From contig CAJUJZ010000109.1 of assembly GCA_910586745.1 (NCBI GenBank), forward strand, positions 1-7,420: 7,420 nt of DNA, given 5' to 3'. Below, one piece after another: positions 1 to 5,743 of the stretch (positions are counted from its first letter, which is position 1; every line of letters begins with the position of its first letter). The DNA comes from an uncultured Mucispirillum sp. GTDB taxonomy: Bacteria > Chrysiogenota > Deferribacteres > Deferribacterales > Mucispirillaceae. The notes below the pieces were generated by a model. It did no database searches. It saw only the letters and a list, made by a program, of their open reading frames with translations, and had not been told where the DNA came from. The translations under genes and the position numbers were made by a program.

Positions 1-34
1 TTTTACAAGCATCTTATCGTCTCAAGGGAGTGTA

Positions 35-63
35 TTTATAGCAAAAGTATTTTATATTGTCAA
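35..63 (-). promoter_or_regulatory. Strong sigma-70-type promoter firing leftward out of the window
   Basis: Reading the minus strand, an exact TTGACA (63-58) is followed by a 17-base spacer and TATAAA (40-35), one base off the -10 consensus. A TGC directly before the -10 makes it an extended -10 element. The start of transcription would lie near position 28. The target gene is outside the window. A GAG (23-21) followed 8 bases later by an ATG at 12-10 could be a ribosome site and start codon, but a stable-RNA gene is equally possible. The promoter lies 32 bases past the stop of the last glycosyltransferase gene. This separates the next gene transcriptionally, although no GC-rich terminator stands between them. 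Confidence 0.7.
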
Positions 64-94
64 CATAAATTTTTATTCTTTTTAAAAAAAATTT

Positions 95-1039
95 TTATTT
101 TGCTGATACAGTCTTAATATACTCATATGATGCTCTTAATAATTCTTCATCCTTTATCTTAGATGCCTGCATCTCTCTTTTTCTTTCTTGCAGTATTTTT
201 CCTCTTATACTGTAAAGCTCTTTTAAAGCTTTCCTGTCATCTGTTTTAAACACTCTATATATATTTAACAGAATAAACTGTATAAATAATTTTTTAGAAT
301 GAAGATGAATAAAATTAAAAAGATACTTATTCCTGACTGAAAGATATTTTGTCATTAGAGATACTTTACTTGCAATTGTTCCACCCCATTTGTGCAGCGG
401 GTGAGTATCCGGCTGATATAATATTTTATAGCCATGTTTTAATATTTTATACATTAAGTCAGTTTCTTCTAATAAATATGGTTCAAATAATTCACTTATA
501 CCGCAGACTTCATTAAATACATCTTTTCTGCATGCAAAATAAGCACCCTGCACACCAAATGATAAATATTCATTCAGTCCTTGTTTTATATCTTTATTTA
601 ATATATTGCTTGTAAATCTGAAAAAACCTCTTTTGAATTTCAGAAGCTTTATTCCGTCTATCTGCTGCCTGCTGTCATACTGATAACCTGCACAAGCAAC
701 AGCTCCTACACTGCTGTCTTTAAATAGTGGAACAATTTTTTCAAAGAAACCTTTTTCTATAATTACATCATTATCTAAAAATACTAAATATTTGCCGCTT
801 GATTTGGATACTGCATAGTTCCTTGCAGAACATGCACCTTTTTTTGTATTCTTATATGGCTTTAAAATATCTGATGCAATACTTTCTAAATAAGCCATAC
901 TGCCATCTTCTGAGCCATCATCAACTATAACTATTTCTGCTTTATATGGTGTGCTTTCACACTCTTTTATAACTGATGATAAAAATTCATTAAAATATTT
1001 TCTACCGTTTAATGATGGAATTATCACTGATATATCCAT
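95..1039 (-). CDS. GT2 family glycosyltransferase, rhamnosyltransferase-like
   Basis: This 314-residue protein is a GT-A fold transferase that would add a sugar from a nucleotide donor to a growing surface glycan at the cytosolic face of the membrane. Visible signatures are the N-terminal strand ISVIIPSLNG, VDDGS (39-43), the ARN of the donor pocket (72-74), a DND metal-binding triad (89-91), EETDLMYKI (191-199) carrying the probable catalytic acidic residues, HPLHKWGG (213-220) and YLSVRNKYLF (232-241). The last motif is typical of rhamnosyltransferase-type GT2 enzymes. There is no signal peptide. Residues 250-262 are hydrophobic but too short to call a membrane helix, and the C-terminus is charged and helical. 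The ATG lies 4 bases after the stop of the RgpF-like gene, with a modest GGA 8 bases upstream, so coupling is likely. Donor and acceptor cannot be read from the sequence; rhamnose is suggested by family likeness and the RgpF-like neighbour. Confidence 0.88.
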   Translation of the reverse strand: MDISVIIPSLNGRKYFNEFLSSVIKECESTPYKAEIVIVDDGSEDGSMAYLESIASDILKPYKNTKKGACSARNYAVSKSSGKYLVFLDNDVIIEKGFFEKIVPLFKDSSVGAVACAGYQYDSRQQIDGIKLLKFKRGFFRFTSNILNKDIKQGLNEYLSFGVQGAYFACRKDVFNEVCGISELFEPYLLEETDLMYKILKHGYKILYQPDTHPLHKWGGTIASKVSLMTKYLSVRNKYLFNFIHLHSKKLFIQFILLNIYRVFKTDDRKALKELYSIRGKILQERKREMQASKIKDEELLRASYEYIKTVSAK

Positions 1040-1043
1040 AATG

Positions 1044-1991
1044 CTATTCCATAATCGTTATTTCATTATTATCATTTTTCTTATCACGCTCAACATTATG
1101 ATTAAGCAAATATATACCAAAAAGTCTTATAATTTGTTTATTTTTCTTGATATTTATTTTAATAATCCATTTTCTTACTGCTGCAAGAAAATCTTTAAAT
1201 ATTCTTTTATTAAATAAGTATTTATAGTCTCTATATACCATATTTGAATCTTTAAAATAACTTTCTATTAACTCTGGATTATACTGAGTATGCTGAATAA
1301 TAAATTTTTTCCATGAATATGCTCTGCTTTTTACAAATAAATCATCATCAAATATTTTTTTCTTCATAAAAGGCGAACCTTTCAATATAAATTTACGCCA
1401 CTTCATATATACATGGTCATTACAGTCTATAAGACATTTTACTTTATAACCTTTATTGTAGAACTTTTTCATAAATGGTATTTCATAAGCATTCACTACA
1501 TCATAAGGGCTGTTTTTTTTCTCTACACTTTCAATATGTGCTTTGAATATGTCTGAAGTATACGCTTTCTTTTTAAAAACTAAAAAGTAACTGTTTAAAA
1601 ACCATTCTTTTGCTCTGTAATCATAATTTCTATTTATGCCGCATATATCCCATTCGCTGTCATTTTCCATTTTCTTAAAATATTTTTCAAAAGGAAAAAG
1701 AGGACCAAACATACTGTCATTTGCTAAAATAAGCTCATCATATTCTGACAGCTTATCCCAGCCTGTGATTTTAATTAATTCCTGCCATGAGCCAAAATCA
1801 TATTTGCCATGATGACAGCAGTAACTTTCTTTAATATACGGCTTAATTTTCATCAGCTCACTTTCAGATGTTGTATTATCAGCCATATAATAAATATCTG
1901 CATATTCTGACAAGCATTTTAAATAGTATACAACATAATCCTGCACTATACCGTTTTTATTATAGGCAGCAAAAAGACATATTCGTTTCAA
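1044..1991 (-). CDS. Rhamnan synthesis protein F (RgpF) family protein
   Basis: This 315-residue protein resembles the RgpF family (rhamnan synthesis F, Pfam PF05045), found in rhamnose-containing cell-wall and O-antigen loci. Family-like motifs in order are KRICLFAAYNKNG (2-14), DYVVYYLKCL (18-27), KYDFGSW (63-69), YDELILANDSMFGP (84-97), SYFLVF (134-139), YEIPF (169-173) and KGSPFMKKKIF (204-214). The hallmark DFGSW and NDS-GP motifs are intact. The start is a TTG codon: an AAGGTG ribosome site (2002-1997) lies 5 bases upstream and overlaps the stop of the preceding GT2 gene, and the family motif begins at residue 2. The C-terminus is basic and contains QIIRLFGIYLL (286-296), a tail motif shared with the GT8 protein of this window. 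Streptococcal RgpF works in rhamnan assembly; the exact sugar here is inferred. The length is short compared with fused RgpF proteins but normal for a stand-alone domain. Confidence 0.85.
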   Translation of the reverse strand: MKRICLFAAYNKNGIVQDYVVYYLKCLSEYADIYYMADNTTSESELMKIKPYIKESYCCHHGKYDFGSWQELIKITGWDKLSEYDELILANDSMFGPLFPFEKYFKKMENDSEWDICGINRNYDYRAKEWFLNSYFLVFKKKAYTSDIFKAHIESVEKKNSPYDVVNAYEIPFMKKFYNKGYKVKCLIDCNDHVYMKWRKFILKGSPFMKKKIFDDDLFVKSRAYSWKKFIIQHTQYNPELIESYFKDSNMVYRDYKYLFNKRIFKDFLAAVRKWIIKINIKKNKQIIRLFGIYLLNHNVERDKKNDNNEITIME

Positions 1992-2000
1992 TATAGCACC

Positions 2001-3041
2001 TTAATTCTTTTTAAAAATTCTTTTTATCTCTCTTTTTATTTTATAAAGAAATACATTTGGCTTTAGTATCTTATACTTTACTTTTTTAAGGTTTTCTGCA
2101 TTTTCTATATAATACTTACGCATTTCATTATTTTTCATAAAATAAGCATATATTCTGCAGCCTGCTTTCTGGTTGATATCTGCACTTGTTAAGCCTAACC
2201 TATCAATACATTCTGCAAATTTATTACTAATAATATCAAGTTCATCACGGCTTAATTTAAAAATCATATCACTTTTTGCAGGGCTGTAAAGCAGGTTTGC
2301 AAGCTGGACACCGTAATATTTTTCTTTATTAATCTTTACTAGATATGAATGTATATCAAGCAGAACATCTAAATAATTATATATATATTTATCACGGGTA
2401 TCCATTGTAGAACCGCTGCGGATTCTATATGCATAACAGTATTTATTTTCTACATAAGCTTTAGGTTCAACTGCTGCCACATATTTATACCAAAATGCCT
2501 CATCTTCAAATTTCAGCTTCTCTGGAAAAGTTAAATTATGTTTTTTAATATCTTCAAGCTTAAATATTTTGTTCCATGGAACACATAAGACTTTTGTAAA
2601 ATTACTGCTGTTAAGTCTGCACAGTCCTTTTACACTTTTGCTTAAAGAATGGTTTGTTTTCCTGCTTCCATAATCTTCAGCAAATGAAAACACACTTATA
2701 TCTGCATTATATTTTTCTAAATTATATACTGCATTTTTATAGCAGTCTATATCAAAAAGATAGTCATCACTGTCAACAAATGTAACATATTTCCCATCTG
2801 CTGCCTGTATGCCTGTGTTTCTTGCCCCCCCTTGAAACTTATTTTCTGTATGCTTTATATATTTTACTCTGCTATCTTTTGCTGCATATTCTTTTATGAT
2901 TTCTGCACTTTTATCAGTCGAGCAGTCATCTACACATATTATCTCAATTTCTGAATAAGTCTGACTAATAATGCTTTCTAAACATTCTTTTAAATATAGG
3001 GCTGTATTATATACAGGAATAACAATACTTAACTTCTGCAT
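2001..3041 (-). CDS. GT2 family glycosyltransferase (EpsJ-like)
   Basis: This 346-residue GT-A enzyme has LSIVIPVYN at 4-12, VDDCS (37-41), GGARNTG (71-77), the metal-binding VDSDD (89-93), VPWNKIF (154-160), LKFEDEAFWYKY (176-187) with the likely catalytic ED pair, and YRIRSGSTM (205-213). These are the signatures of processive-looking but usually single-addition GT2 enzymes of exopolysaccharide and LPS outer-core loci. No transmembrane helix or signal peptide is evident. The end (IKREIKRIFKKN) is a basic amphipathic helix that could hold the protein on the inner membrane. Its ATG is 7 bases past the meaB stop. The upstream stretch is almost pure A/T with no recognisable ribosome site, so translation probably depends on coupling to meaB. 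It is a clear paralogue of the GT2 gene at 4687-5730. The sugar is unknown. Confidence 0.88.
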   Translation of the reverse strand: MQKLSIVIPVYNTALYLKECLESIISQTYSEIEIICVDDCSTDKSAEIIKEYAAKDSRVKYIKHTENKFQGGARNTGIQAADGKYVTFVDSDDYLFDIDCYKNAVYNLEKYNADISVFSFAEDYGSRKTNHSLSKSVKGLCRLNSSNFTKVLCVPWNKIFKLEDIKKHNLTFPEKLKFEDEAFWYKYVAAVEPKAYVENKYCYAYRIRSGSTMDTRDKYIYNYLDVLLDIHSYLVKINKEKYYGVQLANLLYSPAKSDMIFKLSRDELDIISNKFAECIDRLGLTSADINQKAGCRIYAYFMKNNEMRKYYIENAENLKKVKYKILKPNVFLYKIKREIKRIFKKN

Positions 3042-3048
3042 ATTATAT

Positions 3049-3957
3049 TTATCTATTTTCCCATAATTTTTCTACTGCAGAATATGGGTCAAAGCCGCCT
3101 TGCAGCAGTTTTCTTATTTCATCTTCTTTAAATATTTCTTTTACTACTTTTTCTCTAACTACACCATAAGCCACATGAAGCTGCCTGTCTTCCATGCGTT
3201 TTCCCTTAATATTTTTATCAAAAAATTCTGCATGTTTACTAACAGCATTTACAACTTCATCAATTCCTTCATCTCTTGAAGCCACTGTTTTTAATACTTC
3301 CACATCCCAGCCAGTTATCTGATGTACCATTTCAAGCATCATTTCTAAATCTTTGACAGTTCTCTCAACCCCTTCTCTGTCTGCTTTATTAACTATAAAT
3401 ATATCTGCTATCTCAAAAATACCTGCTTTAATTGCCTGTATATCATCGCCAAGCCCAGGAACAGTTACAACGATACAAGTATCTGCAACCATTGCTATTT
3501 CCACTTCATCCTGACCTACACCAACAGTTTCTATAATGACTACATCTTTACCCATAGCATCCATTACTGCAACAATATCCATAGTAGATACTGATAAACC
3601 ACCAAGATGTCCTCTTGTGCCGACACTGCGGATAAAAACGCCTTCATCTGTCGCATGGTCTGCCATTCTTATTCTATCTCCAAGAATAGCTCCCCCTGAA
3701 AATGGGCTTGTAGGGTCAATAGCTACAACACCTACTGTTTTGCCCATACTTCTGTATTTTGCAATAAGTTTATCTGTCATGGTAGATTTGCCAGCACCCG
3801 GTGCACCTGTTATGCCTATAATATGAGCATGACCTGTATGTTTCCAAACTTCTTTCATATATTCTTCATAACCTTCTGCCCTGTCATCAACCAGTCTCAT
3901 AAGTCTTGCTGATGCACGCACATCTCCACTAAATACTTTATTGCAAAATTCATTCAT
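3049..3957 (-). CDS. meaB: MeaB/ArgK-type GTPase, methylmalonyl-CoA mutase chaperone
   Basis: MeaB is a G3E-family P-loop GTPase that gates adenosylcobalamin loading into methylmalonyl-CoA mutase and protects or helps rescue the enzyme after radical inactivation; human MMAA is the orthologue. The 302-residue sequence shows Walker A GAPGAGKST (51-59), AIDPTSPFSGGAILGDRIRM (79-98), RSVGTRGHLGGLS (110-122), ETVGVGQDEVE (143-153) with the Walker B/switch residues, and the guanine-specifying NKAD (190-193). The C-terminal helical segment ends in PYSAVEKLWENR; the length is normal for MeaB. I place the start at the ATG at 3957. A longer reading from a GTG at 3966 would begin inside the AGGTGG ribosome site (3968-3963), which is 5 bases from the chosen ATG. 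It follows the B12-binding mutase subunit, its expected partner, but an intrinsic terminator lies between them. It is nearly contiguous with glycosyltransferase genes downstream. It was long misnamed ArgK, an arginine/ornithine transport kinase. Confidence 0.96.
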   Translation of the reverse strand: MNEFCNKVFSGDVRASARLMRLVDDRAEGYEEYMKEVWKHTGHAHIIGITGAPGAGKSTMTDKLIAKYRSMGKTVGVVAIDPTSPFSGGAILGDRIRMADHATDEGVFIRSVGTRGHLGGLSVSTMDIVAVMDAMGKDVVIIETVGVGQDEVEIAMVADTCIVVTVPGLGDDIQAIKAGIFEIADIFIVNKADREGVERTVKDLEMMLEMVHQITGWDVEVLKTVASRDEGIDEVVNAVSKHAEFFDKNIKGKRMEDRQLHVAYGVVREKVVKEIFKEDEIRKLLQGGFDPYSAVEKLWENR

Positions 3958-3971
3958 AAAAACCACCTTAT

Positions 3972-4002
3972 AAAAAAATGGGAGCAGTTTTTATATGCCC
4001 CC
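3972..4002 (-). terminator. Intrinsic terminator or attenuator between the mutase subunit gene and meaB
   Basis: On the minus strand GGGGGCA (4002-3996) pairs with TGCTCCC (3986-3980) through a 9-base loop. This gives a 7-bp GC-rich stem with a single G-U wobble. The stem is followed by one A and seven Ts (3978-3972). It begins 26 bases after the mutase-subunit stop, and its T-tract ends just before the meaB ribosome site. In a region this AT-rich, a stem of six G/C-type pairs next to a T-run is unlikely by chance. It would terminate or thin transcription entering meaB and the glycan genes below it. It could also act as a 3' stabiliser of the upstream mRNA. Confidence 0.8.
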
Positions 4003-4028
4003 TAATACATGAAAAATATATTTTCTTA

Positions 4029-4433
4029 TTATGCTATGCTTTTTGGTTTAACATTTTCTTCTAAAAATTTAACTGTTTCATCAGTTGGAGTTCCTGGTGT
4101 AAAAATATGAGCAACACCAGCATCTAATAAACCAGGAATATCAGTTTCTGGTATAACACCGCCGCCAAATACCACTATATCTGATGCATTTTTTTCTTTT
4201 AAAAGTTCAATAATCCTAGGAAATACTGTGTTATGAGCACCTGAAAGGATAGATAAGCCGATAGCATCAACATCTTCCTGAACAGCTGTTGCAACAATTG
4301 CTTCAGGTGTCTGACGAAGACCTGTGTAAATAACTTCATAACCAGCATCTCTTAATGAGCGGGCAACAACTTTTGCACCTCTGTCATGGCCATCAAGACC
4401 TGGTTTTGCGATTAATACTCTTATTTTAGACAT
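4029..4433 (-). CDS. mcmA2: Methylmalonyl-CoA mutase B12-binding small subunit (C-terminal domain type)
   Basis: This 134-residue protein is a free-standing cobalamin-binding Rossmann domain of an acyl-CoA mutase. It carries the base-off/His-on signature DGHDRG (14-19), in which His16 ligates cobalt. It also has AIGLSILSG (58-65 region, SxL type) and the nucleotide-tail loops VVFGGGVIP (87-95) and FTPGT (111-115). The length matches split mutases, where a separate subunit of about 550 residues carries the substrate barrel. That large subunit is not in the window. The reaction would be (R)-methylmalonyl-CoA to succinyl-CoA interconversion in the cytosol, in propionate metabolism. Isobutyryl-CoA or 2-hydroxyisobutyryl-CoA mutase small subunits look alike, so substrate is inferred mainly from the meaB neighbour. 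The ATG has a full GGAGGT ribosome site (4446-4441) 7 bases upstream, the best in the window, suggesting strong expression. GC is visibly higher than in the flanking glycan genes. Confidence 0.93.
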   Translation of the reverse strand: MSKIRVLIAKPGLDGHDRGAKVVARSLRDAGYEVIYTGLRQTPEAIVATAVQEDVDAIGLSILSGAHNTVFPRIIELLKEKNASDIVVFGGGVIPETDIPGLLDAGVAHIFTPGTPTDETVKFLEENVKPKSIA

Positions 4434-4463
4434 TGCATTGACCTCCGGAAAAGAAATTCCTTA

Positions 4464-4501
4464 ATACTATATAGAATGTCCCATTGTGCTTAAATTGTCA
4501 A
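4464..4501 (-). promoter_or_regulatory. Candidate promoter of the mutase-subunit gene
   Basis: The minus strand has an exact TTGACA (4501-4496), but the hexamer at the ideal 17-base spacing is CATTCT, a poor -10. Better -10 hexamers, TATATA (4473-4468) and TATAGT (4471-4466), lie 22-24 bases away, inside the palindrome CTATATAG (4474-4467). A second option slightly upstream is TTTACA (4533-4528), 17 bases, AATAAA (4510-4505). A promoter is expected in this gap, but the exact one cannot be fixed by eye, and chance matches are frequent in AT-rich DNA. Confidence 0.4.
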
Positions 4502-4636
4502 TAGTTTATTATTAAAAATAATTATTGTGTAAAATCTAAAATATACTACAGTGCCATAGGCTGTTACCATTTATTTATATGATTTCCTGCAGTATAATTT
4601 TTTAATTTATTCATATAACATATATTATTATTTGCT

Positions 4637-4670
4637 ATAATATTTTTTATTAATAAGAAAAAAATATTAT
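4637..4670. repeat. AT-only perfect inverted repeat downstream of the GT2 gene
   Basis: ATAATATTTTTT (4637-4648) and its exact reverse complement (4659-4670) form 12-bp arms around a 10-base loop. The stem contains no G or C pair, so the RNA hairpin would be weak. It lies 16 bases past the stop of the GT2 gene. It may act as an inefficient bidirectional terminator, or it may simply reflect base composition. Confidence 0.45.
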
Positions 4671-4686
4671 GTCCGTATTTTATCAA

Positions 4687-5730
4687 TTATCCTGCAAAAA
4701 ATGTTTTAATCTGCCTGATTACACGCTTAATTTCATGTTTTGTCTTATTCACTATATTCTGCCTGCGTTTATATAATACAATAGAATCTAAATATAATCT
4801 GCGGGTGTAATTATCCTTAATACAGTATGCAAAAACTTTCATTTTTAATATATCATTAACTTCTTCCGACTTAAGCTGTATTTTATTAATCCAGTTTGTA
4901 AAATGCTCCACCATATATGCATGAGATTCTTCTGAATACCGGTCCAGCAAATCACTTATTACATTAAGCCAGTCAATTATTTTATCTCTATATTCTTCTG
5001 CTGCATTTTGTTCTACTAACCAGTCGTAAGTTCTGTTCATTGTTTCAAAAAACGCTGCAGCAGATGATGGATCATTCATAACAGAGCCTTTTCTAAACTC
5101 TCTGTACATATAAAAATATTTATTTATTATTTTACCTTCAGGCTTAACTTTAGCTACATACTTATACCACATTTCCAAATCAACATATTTTGTCTTTTCC
5201 GGAAAAGCTAAACCATTATCAATAAAATCTGATTTTTTAAAAACTTTATTCCAGATATTTACACCAATGATATTCATTGTGCTGCCATAAAACTTGACTA
5301 TCTTTTCAGTTTTTTTCTTAAAAATATTTCTTACTGATTTATCTGAATCATTAAGAGCCTGCACTAAAAAACCGACAACATTAATATTATGTTTTTCAAA
5401 CTGCTCCATTACTTCCTTATAACAGTTTTTATCAATTATATAGTCATCGCTGTCTACAAATGTAAAATACTTTCCTTTTGATACAGCAAGCGCACTATTA
5501 GCTGCTCCACCGTAGCCCTTATTTACTTCATGGTTTACATATACTATATTGCTGTATTTACTAACATATTCTTCTATAATATCGTGAGAATTATCAGGCG
5601 AGCAGTCATTTACTACAATAATTTCAATCTCTTTAAATGTCTGGCATACTAAACTGTCTAAACACTGCCTTAAATACTGTGCTGTATTATATACAGGCAC
5701 TATTATGCTTAATTCTACATTATTTACCAT
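4687..5730 (-). CDS. GT2 family glycosyltransferase, paralogue of the 2001-3041 gene
   Basis: This is a 347-residue GT-A transferase. Motifs are LSIIVPVYN (7-15), VNDCS (40-44), VDSDD (92-96), NIWNKVF (158-164), KYVDLEMWYKYV (181-192) and YREFRKGSVM (209-218). Two positions differ from its paralogue and from the usual pattern. The donor-pocket ARNxG is replaced by GGAANSA (74-80), and the FED of the acidic motif reads YVD. It therefore may use another sugar or be impaired. The tail EIKRVIRQIKTFFAG is a basic amphipathic helix suited to membrane contact. The ATG is 13 bases after the GT8 stop. AGG (5742-5740) and AGAG (5737-5734) upstream are both possible ribosome contacts. It is co-transcribed with the GT8 gene by spacing and ends the unit. 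No membrane helices are seen. Confidence 0.87.
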   Translation of the reverse strand: MVNNVELSIIVPVYNTAQYLRQCLDSLVCQTFKEIEIIVVNDCSPDNSHDIIEEYVSKYSNIVYVNHEVNKGYGGAANSALAVSKGKYFTFVDSDDYIIDKNCYKEVMEQFEKHNINVVGFLVQALNDSDKSVRNIFKKKTEKIVKFYGSTMNIIGVNIWNKVFKKSDFIDNGLAFPEKTKYVDLEMWYKYVAKVKPEGKIINKYFYMYREFRKGSVMNDPSSAAAFFETMNRTYDWLVEQNAAEEYRDKIIDWLNVISDLLDRYSEESHAYMVEHFTNWINKIQLKSEEVNDILKMKVFAYCIKDNYTRRLYLDSIVLYKRRQNIVNKTKHEIKRVIRQIKTFFAG

Positions 5731-5743
5731 AAATCTCTATCCT

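Larger units (their letters stand above)
4434..4686. other. 253-bp non-coding gap between the GT8-GT2 unit and the mutase block
   Basis: I see no gene here. Reading the minus strand from the GT2 stop it holds an AT-only inverted repeat (4670-4637), then a weak hairpin (4564-4548) in which ACAG pairs with CTGT around a CC/GG core, followed by a T-rich stretch that might be a poor terminator. Promoter-like hexamers follow, then the GGAGGT ribosome site of the mutase subunit. The gap separates two minus-strand transcription units. I found none of the conserved boxes of an adenosylcobalamin riboswitch. Confidence 0.6.

Noticed and set aside
78..97. A/T-run inverted repeat after the last GT2 gene as an intrinsic terminator
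   Set aside because: The arms are only A against T with no G/C pair; the hairpin would be too weak to call a terminator.
951..1217. 88-codon plus-strand frame, Ile/Phe-rich
   Set aside because: It spans the ends of two convincing minus-strand genes; its hydrophobicity reflects the antisense of AT-rich lysine/asparagine codons, not a membrane protein.
3536..3826. 96-codon plus-strand frame
   Set aside because: It lies antisense within meaB, whose Walker A and NKAD motifs are unmistakable; no ribosome site or family likeness.
3964..3966. GTG as the meaB start
   Set aside because: It is part of the AAGGTGG ribosome-binding sequence for the ATG at 3957 and lacks its own upstream site.
4434..4686. 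Adenosylcobalamin riboswitch upstream of the B12-dependent mutase subunit
   Set aside because: The location invites it, but I could not find the conserved B12-box or the GGTGAAAATCC-like core. A GGCACTGT at about 4554-4547 is only a partial resemblance.
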